Origin: an uncultured Flaviramulus sp.
GTDB taxonomy: Bacteria; Bacteroidota; Bacteroidia; Flavobacteriales; Flavobacteriaceae
Direction of reading: 5' to 3'
Length of the DNA: 64,000 bases
Assembly (NCBI GenBank): GCA_947495125.1
Contig: CANLXL010000002.1
Coordinates: forward strand, 124,001 to 188,000
Made by a program: the position numbers and the translations under genes. This document shows positions 36,465-45,377 of this stretch, in pieces (the stretch's first letter is position 1; every line of letters starts with the position of its first letter). A model generated the notes under the pieces. It ran no database searches. It saw only the letters and a program-made list of their open reading frames with translations, and had not been told where the DNA came from.

Positions 36465-36722
36465 ATGGAAACAAGAAATTTAAGAAAAGAACGTGTAGGA
36501 GTTGTTACTAGTAACAAAATGCAAAAATCAATAGTTGTTGCAGAAGTTAAAAAAGTAAAACACCCTATGTATGGAAAGTTCGTGTTAAAGACTAAAAAAT
36601 ACGTTGCACACGACGAAACAAACGATTGTAATATTGGTGATACTGTAAAGATCATGGAAACACGACCTTTAAGTAAATCTAAATGTTGGAGATTGGTTGA
36701 AATAATTGAAAGAGCTAAGTAA
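36465..36722 (+). CDS. rpsQ: 30S ribosomal protein S17
   Basis: 85 aa OB-fold protein binding 16S r[34 protein letters not shown], and [22 protein letters not shown] are diagnostic. Two nt separate its stop from the rplN start. Confidence 0.97.
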   Translation: METRNLRKERVGVVTSNKMQKSIVVAEVKKVKHPMYGKFVLKTKKYVAHDETNDCNIGDTVKIMETRPLSKSKCWRLVEIIERAK

Positions 36723-36724
36723 TT

Positions 36725-37093
36725 ATGGTACAACAAGAATCAAGACTTAAAGTAGCAGATAACACTGGAGCAAAGGAAGTTTTAACTATCCGCGTTTTAG
36801 GTGGTACTAAAAGAAGATACGCTTCTGTAGGAGACAAAATAGTTGTTTCTGTTAAAGATGCAACACCTAATGGTAACATTAAAAAAGGTGCTGTTTCAAC
36901 GGCAGTTGTTGTACGTACTAAGAAAGAAGTAAGAAGACCAGACGGATCTTATATAAGATTTGATGATAATGCTTGTGTTTTGTTGAACCCAACGGGTGAG
37001 ATGAGAGGAACTCGTGTTTTTGGTCCTGTTGCAAGAGAACTTCGTGATAAACAATTCATGAAGATTGTATCATTAGCACCAGAGGTGCTTTAA
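36725..37093 (+). CDS. rplN: 50S ribosomal protein L14
   Basis: 122 aa, complete, highly conserved: [66 protein letters not shown]. It forms an intersubunit bridge and binds the silencing factor RsfS. It opens the spc group. Confidence 0.98.
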   Translation: MVQQESRLKVADNTGAKEVLTIRVLGGTKRRYASVGDKIVVSVKDATPNGNIKKGAVSTAVVVRTKKEVRRPDGSYIRFDDNACVLLNPTGEMRGTRVFGPVARELRDKQFMKIVSLAPEVL

Positions 37094-37108
37094 TACATTA
37101 TTATTAAG

Positions 37109-37420
37109 ATGGGAAAGCTTAAAATAAAATCAGGAGATACTGTAAAAGTAATTGCCGGTGATCATAAAGGATCTGAAGGTAAAGTACAAAAGGTATTGAT
37201 AGCTAAGAATAAAGCGATTGTTGAGGGTGTAAACATGGTTAAGAAACATACCAAGCCAAGTGCACAAAACCCTCAGGGAGGAATCGTAGAGAAAGAAGCT
37301 GCTATACATATTTCAAACTTATCATTGTTAACTTCAAAAGGAGAAACGACGCGAGTGAGTTATAAAGTAGAGGGCGATAAAAAAGTAAGATTTTCAACAA
37401 AATCTAATGAAGTAATATAG
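37109..37420 (+). CDS. rplX: 50S ribosomal protein L24
   Basis: 103 aa with the KOW motif ([26 protein letters not shown]) and the typical [31 protein letters not shown]. It helps start 50S assembly. Two nt before rplE. Confidence 0.97.
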   Translation: MGKLKIKSGDTVKVIAGDHKGSEGKVQKVLIAKNKAIVEGVNMVKKHTKPSAQNPQGGIVEKEAAIHISNLSLLTSKGETTRVSYKVEGDKKVRFSTKSNEVI

Positions 37421-37422
37421 TT

Positions 37423-37974
37423 ATGGCATATTCACCTAGACTTAAAGAAGAGTATAAAAGCAGAGTAATTGCAGCTCTTACAGACGAATTTGGATATAAA
37501 AATGTGATGCAGGTTCCTAAACTAACTAAGATTGTAATATCTAAAGGTGTTGGGGCAGCAGTAGCAGACAAGAAGTTAATTGACTACGCCGTAGAAGAAT
37601 TAACAACGATATCTGGACAAAAAGCGATTTCTACATTATCTAAGAAAGATGTGGCATCGTTCAAATTACGTAAAGGGATGCCAATTGGGGCTAAAGTGAC
37701 TTTACGTGGCGAAAGAATGTACGAGTTTTTAGATCGTTTAGTAACATCTGCCTTACCTCGCGTAAGAGATTTTAACGGTATAAAAGCTACTGGATTTGAT
37801 GGAAGAGGTAACTACAATTTAGGAGTTACTGAACAAATTATATTCCCGGAGATTAATATCGATAAGGTCAATAAAATCTCTGGTATGGATATTACATTTG
37901 TAACTACCGCAGATACAGATAAAGAAGCAAAATCATTATTAACTGAATTAGGGTTACCTTTTAAAAAGAACTAA
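37423..37974 (+). CDS. rplE: 50S ribosomal protein L5
   Basis: 183 aa, complete. It binds 5S rRNA with L18. [48 protein letters not shown] and [23 protein letters not shown] mark it. Three nt before rpsN. Confidence 0.98.
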   Translation: MAYSPRLKEEYKSRVIAALTDEFGYKNVMQVPKLTKIVISKGVGAAVADKKLIDYAVEELTTISGQKAISTLSKKDVASFKLRKGMPIGAKVTLRGERMYEFLDRLVTSALPRVRDFNGIKATGFDGRGNYNLGVTEQIIFPEINIDKVNKISGMDITFVTTADTDKEAKSLLTELGLPFKKN

Positions 37975-37977
37975 GTT

Positions 37978-38247
37978 ATGGCTAAAGAATCAATGAAAGC
38001 CCGTGAGGTAAAAAGAGCTAAAACAGTAGCTAAATATGCTGAAAAACGTAAAGCTTTAAAAGAAGCTGGAGATTATGAAGCCTTGCAAAAGTTACCTAAA
38101 AATGCTTCTCCTATTAGAATGCATAACAGATGTAAACTTACTGGAAGACCTAAAGGGTATATGAGAACTTTTGGAATTTCTCGTGTAACATTCAGAGAAA
38201 TGGCTAATCAAGGTTTAATACCGGGTGTTAGAAAAGCAAGTTGGTAA
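37978..38247 (+). CDS. rpsN: 30S ribosomal protein S14, zinc-free type
   Basis: 89 aa, the longer form without the CxxC...CxxC zinc ribbon (only a single Cys, in [10 protein letters not shown]). [15 protein letters not shown] at the start and [25 protein letters not shown] at the end are standard. Zinc-free S14 does not need metal for folding. A 76-nt spacer with a possible hairpin separates it from rpsH. Confidence 0.97.
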   Translation: MAKESMKAREVKRAKTVAKYAEKRKALKEAGDYEALQKLPKNASPIRMHNRCKLTGRPKGYMRTFGISRVTFREMANQGLIPGVRKASW

Positions 38248-38264
38248 AAAAAGAATTATAAATT

Positions 38265-38303
38265 GGTTTTAGGTTCATCCTGAAGAGTTTAGGATTGAAA
38301 ACC
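38265..38303 (+). other. Possible hairpin in the rpsN-rpsH spacer
   Basis: GGTTTT (38265-38270) can pair with AAAACC (38298-38303), and inside it ATCCT can pair with AGGAT around GAAGAGTTT. No T-run follows, so it is not a terminator; it may be an RNA processing or regulatory structure, or chance. Confidence 0.35.
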
Positions 38304-38323
38304 ATTACCGCAAATTAATAAAT

Positions 38324-38722
38324 ATGTATACAGATCCAGTATCGGATTATCTTACAAGAATTAGAAATGCAGTGCGTGCTAACCACAGAGTGGTTGAGAT
38401 TCCTGCGTCTAATTTGAAAAAAGACATTACTAAAATATTATTCGAACAAGGATATATTTTAAGTTACAAGTTTGATGATTCATCGGTACAAGGGAGTATT
38501 AAAATTGCTCTTAAGTACAATCAGGACACTAAAGAACCTGTAATTAAGAAATTGCAACGTATTAGTAAACCAGGTTTACGTAAATACGCAGGCGCAAAAG
38601 AATTACCTAGAATTCTTAACGGACTTGGTATTGCTATTGTTTCTACTTCTCATGGAGTAATGACTGGTAAACAAGCCAAGAGGGATAATGTAGGTGGTGA
38701 AGTTTTATGTTACGTTTACTAA
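38324..38722 (+). CDS. rpsH: 30S ribosomal protein S8
   Basis: 132 aa, complete: DPVSDYLTRIRNAVRANH, ISKPGLRKYAGAKELPRILNGLGIAIVSTSHGVMTGKQAKRDNVGGEVLCYVY. It binds the 16S central domain and, in E. coli, is the translational repressor of the spc operon. It has the second-longest upstream gap in the spc group, with a possible hairpin. Confidence 0.98.
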   Translation: MYTDPVSDYLTRIRNAVRANHRVVEIPASNLKKDITKILFEQGYILSYKFDDSSVQGSIKIALKYNQDTKEPVIKKLQRISKPGLRKYAGAKELPRILNGLGIAIVSTSHGVMTGKQAKRDNVGGEVLCYVY

Positions 38723-38739
38723 TTTAAAGCCAGAAAGAA

Positions 38740-39282
38740 ATGTCAAGAATAGGAAATAATCCAGTAGCCATTCCAGAAGGTGTAACAGTCGATGTTAAAG
38801 ATAACAGGGTTACTGTAAAAGGAAAATTAGGAGAGTTAACGCAGAATTACGATTCTATAGAAATTAAAGTTGAAGATGGTAATATATTAGTTACGCGTTC
38901 TTCAGATACTAAAGATCAAAAAGCAAAACACGGTTTATACAGATCGTTAATGCATAATATGATCGAAGGGGTGTCAAAAGGATGGACTAAAGAACTGGAA
39001 TTGGTAGGTGTAGGTTATAGAGCATCGAATCAAGGACAAAAATTAGATTTAGCTTTAGGCTTTTCTCATAATATCGTTATGGATATAGCTCCGGAAGTGA
39101 AAATTGAGACAATTTCTGAAAAAGGAAAGAATCCAATTGTAAAGTTAACATCATTCGACAAACAACTAGTTGGTCAAGTCGCTGCAAAAATTCGTGGTTT
39201 TAGAAAGCCAGAGCCGTACAAAGGAAAAGGAATTAAGTTTGTTGGTGAAGAAATAAGAAGAAAAGCAGGTAAATCAGCTTAA
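38740..39282 (+). CDS. rplF: 50S ribosomal protein L6
   Basis: 180 aa with the two duplicated alpha/beta domains of L6: MSRIGNNPVAIPEGV, HGLYRSLMHNMIEGVSKGWTKELELVGVGYRA, and RGFRKPEPYKGKGIKFVGEEIRRKAGKSA at the end. It lies near the sarcin-ricin loop where elongation factors bind. Confidence 0.98.
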   Translation: MSRIGNNPVAIPEGVTVDVKDNRVTVKGKLGELTQNYDSIEIKVEDGNILVTRSSDTKDQKAKHGLYRSLMHNMIEGVSKGWTKELELVGVGYRASNQGQKLDLALGFSHNIVMDIAPEVKIETISEKGKNPIVKLTSFDKQLVGQVAAKIRGFRKPEPYKGKGIKFVGEEIRRKAGKSA

Positions 39283-39292
39283 TAAATTAGTT

Positions 39293-39649
39293 ATGGCATT
39301 AACAAAGAACCAAAGAAGAACAAGAATAAAAAACAGAATTCGTAAAATAGTTTCTGGTACAGAAATTAGACCAAGATTAACTGTTTTTAGAAGTAATAAA
39401 GAAATTTATGCTCAAATAGTTGATGATGTATCTGGTAAAACTATCAGTGCTGCATCTTCCAGAGATAAAGATATTAGTTCTGCAAAAGGTAACAAAACAG
39501 AAATAGCAACTTTAGTTGGTAAGGCTATTGCTGAAAAAGCTTTAAAAGCAGGCGTTGAAGTAATTGCTTTCGATAGAGGAGGATATTTATATCACGGTAG
39601 AGTAAAATCATTAGCCGAAGGCGCTAGAGAAGCAGGACTAAAATTCTAA
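39293..39649 (+). CDS. rplR: 50S ribosomal protein L18
   Basis: 118 aa: RPRLTVFRSNKEIYAQIVDD, the ATLVGKAIAEKALKAGVEVIAFDRGGYLYHGRVKSLAEGAREAGLKF end. It carries 5S rRNA into the 50S subunit with L5. The order rplF-rplR-rpsE is universal. Confidence 0.97.
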   Translation: MALTKNQRRTRIKNRIRKIVSGTEIRPRLTVFRSNKEIYAQIVDDVSGKTISAASSRDKDISSAKGNKTEIATLVGKAIAEKALKAGVEVIAFDRGGYLYHGRVKSLAEGAREAGLKF

Positions 39650-39655
39650 GAAATT

Positions 39656-40180
39656 ATGTTTAAAAAATATAAAAGTGCAGAGTTAGTAAAACCAGGTGGA
39701 TTAGATCTTAAAGATCGTTTAGTTGGTGTGCAAAGAGTTACAAAAGTAACTAAAGGTGGTAGAGCATTTGGTTTTTCAGCAATCGTAGTAGTTGGTGATG
39801 AAGCGGGTGTTGTAGGACAAGGTTTAGGAAAATCTAAAGATGTTGCTAGTGCTATTGCAAAAGCCGTTGAAGATGCTAAGAAAAACCTGGTTAGAATTCC
39901 TATTATAAAAGGAACCCTACCGCACGAACAAAAAGGAAAATACGGTGGAGCAAGAGTGAATATTATTCCTGCTGCTCCCGGTACCGGAGTTATTGCTGGT
40001 GGCGCTGTTAGAACTGTACTTGAGGCTGTTGGTGTACATGATGTATTATCAAAATCTCAAGGGTCGTCTAACCCTCATAATGTAGTTAAAGCAACATTTG
40101 ATGCTTTGTTACAATTAAGAGATGCTAATGCAATTGCTAGAGATAGAGGTATTTCTCTTGAACAAGTTTTTAACGCTTAA
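39656..40180 (+). CDS. rpsE: 30S ribosomal protein S5
   Basis: 174 aa, complete: [50 protein letters not shown], and [42 protein letters not shown]. It acts in decoding fidelity and mRNA entry. Eleven nt before rpmD. Confidence 0.98.
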   Translation: MFKKYKSAELVKPGGLDLKDRLVGVQRVTKVTKGGRAFGFSAIVVVGDEAGVVGQGLGKSKDVASAIAKAVEDAKKNLVRIPIIKGTLPHEQKGKYGGARVNIIPAAPGTGVIAGGAVRTVLEAVGVHDVLSKSQGSSNPHNVVKATFDALLQLRDANAIARDRGISLEQVFNA

Positions 40181-40191
40181 TACATACCGAG

Positions 40192-40371
40192 ATGGCAAAA
40201 ATTAAAGTAACAAAAGTTAAAAGCGCAATCAATCGCCCGCAAAGACAAAAAAGAACTTTAGAAGCTCTTGGTCTTAAAAAGATTGGTCAGGTAAAAGAGC
40301 ACGAGGCTACACCTAATATTTTGGGTATGGTTGCTAAAGTTTCACATTTAGTTTCTGTAGAAGAAGCTTAA
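40192..40371 (+). CDS. rpmD: 50S ribosomal protein L30
   Basis: 59 aa, read directly from the sequence: an ATG at 40192 to a TAA at 40369-40371. It begins MAKIKVTKVKSAINRPQRQK and continues RTLEALGLKKIGQ with a later GMVAKVSHLVSVEEA, which is plainly L30 (the KVxxxxSxI...R...TLxALGL pattern). It fills the space between rpsE and rplO exactly as expected for the spc operon. Confidence 0.96.
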   Translation: MAKIKVTKVKSAINRPQRQKRTLEALGLKKIGQVKEHEATPNILGMVAKVSHLVSVEEA

Positions 40372-40386
40372 AAATACAAACTGAAA

Positions 40387-40839
40387 ATGGATTTAAGTAA
40401 TTTAAAACCTGCAGAAGGTTCAGTAAAAAACCAAGGTAAAAGAATAGGTAGAGGACAAGGTTCTGGTAAAGGTGGTACGGCAACACGTGGACACAAAGGA
40501 GCCAAATCCCGTTCTGGATATTCTAAGAAACTAGGATTTGAAGGTGGGCAAATGCCACTTCAAAGACGTGTTCCTAAATTTGGTTTTACTAACATTAACC
40601 GTGTAGAGTATCAGGGTATAAATCTGGATACATTACAACAATTGGTTGATGATAAGAAAATTAAAGGTACAGTAGATTTCGATACGTTATTATCTAACCG
40701 TTTAGCCGGAAAAAATGACCTGGTTAAAATTTTGGGTAGAGGTGAGTTAAAAGCAAAATTAAAGGTATCTGCTCATAAGTTTACTGCTTCAGCAAAAGCT
40801 GCTATAGAAGCTGCAGGAGGAGAAGCTGTAACATTATAA
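40387..40839 (+). CDS. rplO: 50S ribosomal protein L15
   Basis: 150 aa: MDLSNLKPAEGSVKNQGKRIGRGQGSGKGGTATRGHKGAKSRSG at the start and a KVSAHKFTASAKAAIEAAGGEAVTL end. The N-terminal Gly/Arg-rich extension threads into 23S rRNA. Fifteen nt before secY. Confidence 0.98.
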   Translation: MDLSNLKPAEGSVKNQGKRIGRGQGSGKGGTATRGHKGAKSRSGYSKKLGFEGGQMPLQRRVPKFGFTNINRVEYQGINLDTLQQLVDDKKIKGTVDFDTLLSNRLAGKNDLVKILGRGELKAKLKVSAHKFTASAKAAIEAAGGEAVTL

Positions 40840-40854
40840 TAGTTTATTATAAGT

Positions 40855-42201
40855 ATGAAGTTTATAGAATCAATAAAAAATGTTTGGAAAATAGAGGAAC
40901 TAAGAAACAGAATCATTGTTGCTTTGAGTATGTTGCTAGTTTATCGTTTTGGTGCACAAGTTGTTTTACCAGGTATTGATGCTGCCCAATTAGGTGGTTT
41001 AGCGGATAAAGCAGAAGGAGGTATATTAGGGTTACTTAATGCCTTTACCGGTGGAGCGTTTGCGAATGCGTCTGTATTTGCCTTGGGTATCATGCCTTAC
41101 ATTTCTGCTTCTATTGTGGTGCAATTAATGGGAATAGCCATTCCTTACTTGCAAAAACTACAAAAAGAAGGTGCCAGTGGACAAAAGAAAATAACGCAAA
41201 TTACGCGCTGGTTGACCATTGCGATTTGTTTATTACAGGCCCCTGGTTATTTAGCAAGTTTACCTGCTTTAGGAATTCCACCAAGTGCGTTTTTATTGGG
41301 TCAAGGATGGTTGTTCTATTTCTCATCTGTAACAATCTTAGTGACAGGCTGTATTTTTGCCATGTGGTTAGGAGAAAAAATTACAGATAAAGGAATTGGT
41401 AATGGTATTTCCCTATTAATTATGGTGGGAATTATTGCAACCTTGCCACAAGCGTTTATACAAAATGCGGCAACGCGATTGGAAGGTAACAATGTGATGT
41501 TGATTCTTTTTGAATTGGTAATTTGGTTTGTTATCATTTTGGCTTCTGTTTTATTAGTAATGGCCGTTAGAAAAATTGCTGTGCAATATGCCAGAAGAAC
41601 AGCTTCCGGTGGTTACGAAAAAAGTGCCGCTGCAGGTTCTAGACAATACATCCCTTTAAAGTTGAATGCCTCTGGTGTAATGCCAATTATATTTGCACAA
41701 GCTATTATGTTCGTGCCTAGTTTAATCGGAGGTTCTGCACTTATGAAGGATTCGGCTGCCGGAGCTTGGATGCAAGCCCAGTTTTCAGATATGTTTGGCT
41801 TTTGGTATAACCTTGTATTTGCTTTATTAATTATTGTATTTACATACTTTTATACAGCGATTACAGTGCCTACAAATAAAATGGCAGACGACTTAAAACG
41901 TAGTGGTGGTTTTATTCCTGGTATTCGTCCGGGTTCTGAAACCTCTGAATATTTAGATAAAATAATGTCTCAAATTACCTTACCGGGTTCTATATTTTTA
42001 GCACTTATAGCTGTGTTCCCAGCGTTTATTGTTAAACTTATGGATGTACAACAAGGTTGGGCTTTGTTTTTCGGTGGAACCTCACTATTAATTATGGTTG
42101 GAGTTGCCATTGACACTATGCAACAAATAAATTCTTATTTGTTAAATAGACATTATGATGGCTTGATGAAAACAGGTAAAAATAGAAAAGCAGTCGCTTA
42201 A
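40855..42201 (+). CDS. secY: Protein translocase subunit SecY
   Basis: 448 aa with ten membrane helices. It forms the channel for protein export across, and insertion into, the inner membrane, with SecE and SecG. Features: RIIVALSMLLVYRFGAQVVLPGID, the plug region, GIMPYISASIVVQLM, LGEKITDKGIGNGISLLIM, the ribosome-binding loop VQYARRTASGG, and FIPGIRPGSETSEYLDKIMSQITLPGSIFL. Usual position at the end of the spc group. Confidence 0.98.
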   Translation: MKFIESIKNVWKIEELRNRIIVALSMLLVYRFGAQVVLPGIDAAQLGGLADKAEGGILGLLNAFTGGAFANASVFALGIMPYISASIVVQLMGIAIPYLQKLQKEGASGQKKITQITRWLTIAICLLQAPGYLASLPALGIPPSAFLLGQGWLFYFSSVTILVTGCIFAMWLGEKITDKGIGNGISLLIMVGIIATLPQAFIQNAATRLEGNNVMLILFELVIWFVIILASVLLVMAVRKIAVQYARRTASGGYEKSAAAGSRQYIPLKLNASGVMPIIFAQAIMFVPSLIGGSALMKDSAAGAWMQAQFSDMFGFWYNLVFALLIIVFTYFYTAITVPTNKMADDLKRSGGFIPGIRPGSETSEYLDKIMSQITLPGSIFLALIAVFPAFIVKLMDVQQGWALFFGGTSLLIMVGVAIDTMQQINSYLLNRHYDGLMKTGKNRKAVA

Positions 42202-42212
42202 TATAATATACT

Positions 42213-42428
42213 ATGGCAAAACAAGCAGCAATAGAGCAAGACGGAACGATTATAGAGGCGTTATCGAACGCTATGTTTCGTGTTGAATTAGAAAATGGTC
42301 ACATCGTGACAGCACATATTTCTGGTAAAATGCGTATGCATTATATTAAATTATTACCAGGAGACAAGGTGAAATTAGAAATGAGTCCTTATGATTTAAC
42401 TAAGGCTCGAATAACTTATAGATACTAA
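42213..42428 (+). CDS. infA: Translation initiation factor IF-1
   Basis: 71 aa OB-fold protein: [71 protein letters not shown] matches IF-1 throughout. It blocks the A site during initiation. The map gene, often found between secY and infA, is absent here, as in many Bacteroidota. Confidence 0.98.
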   Translation: MAKQAAIEQDGTIIEALSNAMFRVELENGHIVTAHISGKMRMHYIKLLPGDKVKLEMSPYDLTKARITYRY

Positions 42429-42480
42429 TATGATAGTAAAGAGTGGTAAGTGAAAAGTTATAAGGTTTCGTAAAAACCAA

Positions 42481-42509
42481 CTTTAAACTTTAAACTTTAA
42501 ACTTTTAAA
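42481..42509 (+). repeat. Heptamer array in the infA-rpmJ spacer
   Basis: CTTTAAA repeats at 42481, 42488 and 42495, followed by CTTTTAAA at 42502, in the 91-nt gap before rpmJ. The last copy has one extra T. Period 7 bp. Confidence 0.8.
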
Positions 42510-42519
42510 CTTAATAAAG

Positions 42520-42636
42520 ATGAAAGTAAGAGCATCAGTTAAAAAAAGAAGTGCAGATTGTAAGATTGTGCGCAGAAAAGGTAGACTTTACGTAATAAAC
42601 AAAAAGAATCCTAGATTCAAACAAAGACAAGGATAA
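42520..42636 (+). CDS. rpmJ: 50S ribosomal protein L36, zinc-free type
   Basis: 38 aa, read directly: ATG at 42520, TAA at 42634-42636. It starts [20 protein letters not shown] and continues [18 protein letters not shown]. Only one (Cys14) of the four zinc ligands of classic L36 (C11, C14, C27, H33) remains, so it is the C-minus form. It ends 3 nt before rpsM, the universal neighbour. Confidence 0.96.
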   Translation: MKVRASVKKRSADCKIVRRKGRLYVINKKNPRFKQRQG

Positions 42637-42639
42637 GCT

Positions 42640-43014
42640 ATGGCAAGAATTGCAGGTGTAGACATACCAAAACAAAAAAGAGGTGTTATCTCTTTAACTT
42701 ATATCTACGGAGTAGGTAGAAGTAGAGCAAAAGAAATTTTAGCTTCTGCTAAAGTTGATGAAAGTATTAAAGTTCAAGATTGGACCGACGATCAAATAGC
42801 CGGCATCCGTGAGGCTGTAGGAACATTAACAATCGAAGGTGAATTACGTTCTGAAACGCAATTGAACATTAAGAGATTAATGGACATTGGATGTTACAGA
42901 GGTATTCGTCATAGATCTGGTCTTCCATTAAGAGGGCAACGTACTAAAAACAACTCTAGAACTAGAAAAGGTAGAAGAAAAACAGTTGCTAATAAGAAGA
43001 AAGCAACTAAGTAA
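42640..43014 (+). CDS. rpsM: 30S ribosomal protein S13
   Basis: 124 aa: [34 protein letters not shown] with the HhH fold and [38 protein letters not shown] tail. It bridges the subunits and contacts P-site tRNA. First gene of the alpha group. Confidence 0.98.
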   Translation: MARIAGVDIPKQKRGVISLTYIYGVGRSRAKEILASAKVDESIKVQDWTDDQIAGIREAVGTLTIEGELRSETQLNIKRLMDIGCYRGIRHRSGLPLRGQRTKNNSRTRKGRRKTVANKKKATK

Positions 43015-43023
43015 TAATTAAAA

Positions 43024-43118
43024 TTTAGTCTTTAGTCTTTAGACGTTGGAAAGAATCTGTTTGAAATTATAAAGGTTTAGGATTCTAGCGACTATCAACT
43101 AACAACTAAGCACTAGAA
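43024..43118 (+). repeat. Two heptamer arrays in the rpsM-rpsK spacer
   Basis: TTTAGTC at 43024 and 43031, then TTTAGAC at 43038. A second set, ACTATCA, ACTAACA, ACTAAGC, ACTAGAA, runs 43091-43118 up to 3 nt before the rpsK ATG. Both have a 7-bp period with different units. Confidence 0.78.
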
Positions 43119-43121
43119 AAT

Positions 43122-43505
43122 ATGGCAAAAACAAGCACTAAAAAACGTAAAGTTATTGTAGATTCTGTTGGAGAGGCACATGTTACAGCTTCTTTCAATA
43201 ATATCATTATTTCACTTACCAACAAAAAAGGAGATGTTATTTCATGGTCTTCTGCTGGTAAAATGGGATTTAGAGGTTCTAAAAAAAATACACCTTACGC
43301 TGCGCAATTGGCTGCAGAAGATGCTGCTAAAGTAGCTCAGGAAGCAGGTTTAAAGAAAGTAAAAGTTTATGTTAAAGGACCAGGAAATGGTAGAGAGTCT
43401 GCTATTCGTTCCATTCATAATTCAGGTATTGAAGTAACAGAAATCATCGATGTTACGCCACTACCACATAATGGATGTCGTCCTCCAAAACGTAGAAGAG
43501 TATAA
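43122..43505 (+). CDS. rpsK: 30S ribosomal protein S11
   Basis: 127 aa: [52 protein letters not shown] and the invariant [18 protein letters not shown] end. It forms the 30S platform near the mRNA exit. A terminator-like hairpin follows before rpsD. Confidence 0.98.
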   Translation: MAKTSTKKRKVIVDSVGEAHVTASFNNIIISLTNKKGDVISWSSAGKMGFRGSKKNTPYAAQLAAEDAAKVAQEAGLKKVKVYVKGPGNGRESAIRSIHNSGIEVTEIIDVTPLPHNGCRPPKRRRV

Positions 43506-43517
43506 CAATAATTTGGA

Positions 43518-43545
43518 ATTCAAAATTCAAAATTCTGAATTCGAA
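43518..43545 (+). repeat. Heptamer array in the rpsK-rpsD spacer
   Basis: ATTCAAA, ATTCAAA, ATTCTGA, ATTCGAA from 43518 to 43545, period 7 bp, directly before the left arm of the hairpin at 43547. Confidence 0.75.
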
Positions 43546-43546
43546 A

Positions 43547-43584
43547 ATTAATACCATTAGAAACTCTAATGGTGTTAATTTTTT
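43547..43584 (+). terminator. Terminator-like hairpin between rpsK and rpsD
   Basis: 14-bp stem ATTAATACCATTAG / CTAATGGTGTTAAT with a single G-T pair, loop AAACT, then five T (43580-43584). It would split the alpha group between rpsK and rpsD. Confidence 0.78.
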
Positions 43585-43587
43585 GCA

Positions 43588-43595
43588 TAAATTTG
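43588..43595 (+). promoter_or_regulatory. Possible -7 box for rpsD-rpoA-rplQ
   Basis: TAAATTTG matches TAnnTTTG, 3 nt after the terminator T-run and 97 nt before rpsD. No TTTG lies 19-20 nt upstream. Its place right after a terminator supports it. Confidence 0.45.
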
Positions 43596-43692
43596 CAAAC
43601 TGAAAATAAAACAAGTATCAACAAAGAGATCAATGATTATCGAAGGATAAGATTAAGACCTTAATTCATAATCACTCTTAAAAACAATTAAA

Positions 43693-44298
43693 ATGGCAAG
43701 ATATACTGGTCCTAAAACTAAAATAGCTCGTAAATTTGGTGAAGCTATTTTCGGAGAAGATAAGTCTTTCGAAAAAAGAAACTACCCTCCAGGTCAACAC
43801 GGAAACGCAAGACGTCGTGGAAAAAAATCTGAATATGCTATACAATTAGCAGAAAAGCAAAAAGCAAAATACACTTATGGTATTTTGGAAAAGCAATTCA
43901 GAAATATGTTTAAAAAAGCAACTGCTTCTAAAGGAATTACCGGAGAAGTTTTATTACAACTTTGTGAGTCAAGATTAGATAATGTTGTTTTTAGAATGGG
44001 AATTTCTCCTTCTAGAAGTGGTGCCAGACAATTAGTATCTCACAGACACATTACGGTAAATGGAGAGTTGGTAAATATACCGTCTTACCAATTGAAAGCC
44101 GGAGATGTTGTTGCTGTAAGAGAAAAATCTAAATCACTTGAGGCTATCGAAAGATCGCTTTCAAATTCAAGTACGGTATACGAATGGATTACTTGGAATG
44201 ATGATACTAAAGAAGGAACCTATGTTGCTGTTCCTGCTAGAATTCAAATTCCGGAAAACATAAACGAACAATTCATCGTCGAATTATATTCTAAATAA
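43693..44298 (+). CDS. rpsD: 30S ribosomal protein S4, zinc-free type
   Basis: 201 aa: [21 protein letters not shown] without the N-terminal Cys cluster, [40 protein letters not shown], and the S4 RNA-binding domain ([48 protein letters not shown]). It begins 30S assembly and in E. coli represses the alpha operon. The 187-nt gap upstream holds a heptamer array, a terminator-like hairpin and a possible promoter. Confidence 0.98.
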   Translation: MARYTGPKTKIARKFGEAIFGEDKSFEKRNYPPGQHGNARRRGKKSEYAIQLAEKQKAKYTYGILEKQFRNMFKKATASKGITGEVLLQLCESRLDNVVFRMGISPSRSGARQLVSHRHITVNGELVNIPSYQLKAGDVVAVREKSKSLEAIERSLSNSSTVYEWITWNDDTKEGTYVAVPARIQIPENINEQFIVELYSK

Positions 44299-44320
44299 TA
44301 ACCTGATACAAATCGCAAAT

Positions 44321-45313
44321 ATGGCAGTATTTAATTTTCAAAAGCCCGACAAAGTAATCATGATTGATTCAACAGATTTTGAAGGCAAATTCGAATTTCG
44401 CCCTTTAGAACCTGGTTACGGATTAACAGTAGGTAACGCATTAAGAAGAGTTTTACTTTCTTCTTTAGAAGGATTTGCAATTACATCGGTTAGAATTGAA
44501 GGTGTAGATCATGAGTTCTCTGCAATTGCAGGTGTTGTCGAAGATGTTACGGAAATCATTTTAAATTTAAAACAAGTACGTTTTAAAAGACAGATAGAGG
44601 ATATTGATAACGAATCAATTTCAATTTCAATTTCTGGACAAGAAAGAATTACAGCTGGTGATTTTCAAAAATTCATTTCAGGATTTCAAGTGTTAAATTC
44701 AGAGTTAGTAATCTGTAACTTAGATCCTAAAGTTAATTTAAACATGGAGATTACTATTGAAAAAGGTAGAGGTTATGTACCTGCAGAAGAAAATAAGAAA
44801 GCTGCTGCTCCAATTGGTACTATATTTACAGATTCAATTTACACACCAATAAAAAATGTTAAGTATAGTATAGAGAACTATCGTGTTGAGCAAAAAACAG
44901 ATTACGAAAAACTGGTTTTCGAAATCATAACGGATGGTTCAATTACACCTCAAGATGCTTTAACAGAGGCCGCTAAAACCTTGATTCACCACTTTATGTT
45001 ATTCTCTGATGAGCGTATCACATTAGAAGCTGATGAAATTGCACAAACTGAAACATATGATGAAGAATCATTGCATATGAGACAGTTGCTTAAAACCAAG
45101 TTAATCGATATGGATTTATCTGTACGCGCACTTAACTGTTTGAAAGCTGCAGAAGTTGATACTCTAGGAGATTTAGTATCGTTTAACAAGAATGACTTAA
45201 TGAAGTTCCGTAACTTTGGTAAGAAATCTTTAACAGAGCTTGAAGAGCTTGTAAATGTTAAAGGTTTAAACTTTGGTATGGATTTAAGCAAATATAAATT
45301 AGATAAAGATTAA
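44321..45313 (+). CDS. rpoA: DNA-directed RNA polymerase subunit alpha
   Basis: 330 aa. The N-terminal dimerisation domain ([36 protein letters not shown]) is joined by a linker near 240 to the C-terminal domain ([45 protein letters not shown]), which contacts UP elements and activators. It follows rpsD by 22 nt; an 18-bp palindrome lies in the 64-nt gap before rplQ. Confidence 0.98.
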   Translation: MAVFNFQKPDKVIMIDSTDFEGKFEFRPLEPGYGLTVGNALRRVLLSSLEGFAITSVRIEGVDHEFSAIAGVVEDVTEIILNLKQVRFKRQIEDIDNESISISISGQERITAGDFQKFISGFQVLNSELVICNLDPKVNLNMEITIEKGRGYVPAEENKKAAAPIGTIFTDSIYTPIKNVKYSIENYRVEQKTDYEKLVFEIITDGSITPQDALTEAAKTLIHHFMLFSDERITLEADEIAQTETYDEESLHMRQLLKTKLIDMDLSVRALNCLKAAEVDTLGDLVSFNKNDLMKFRNFGKKSLTELEELVNVKGLNFGMDLSKYKLDKD

Positions 45314-45330
45314 TTAATCATATTTTGCTC

Positions 45331-45348
45331 TCCCGATAGCTATCGGGA
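45331..45348. repeat. 18-bp perfect palindrome between rpoA and rplQ
   Basis: TCCCGATAGCTATCGGGA is perfectly self-complementary, with outer arms TTGCT and AGCAA on either side that can extend the stem. No T-run follows, so it is not a classical terminator. From memory, the core occurs often between genes in Flavobacteriia, which I cannot check here. Confidence 0.7.
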
Positions 45349-45377
45349 TTTGGTAGCAAGATGATAAAAAAAATGTC

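Noticed and set aside
42429-42519. A missing map gene between secY and infA or after infA
   Set aside because: The spacers are too short for it, and its absence here is usual in Bacteroidota, so it is not a deletion.
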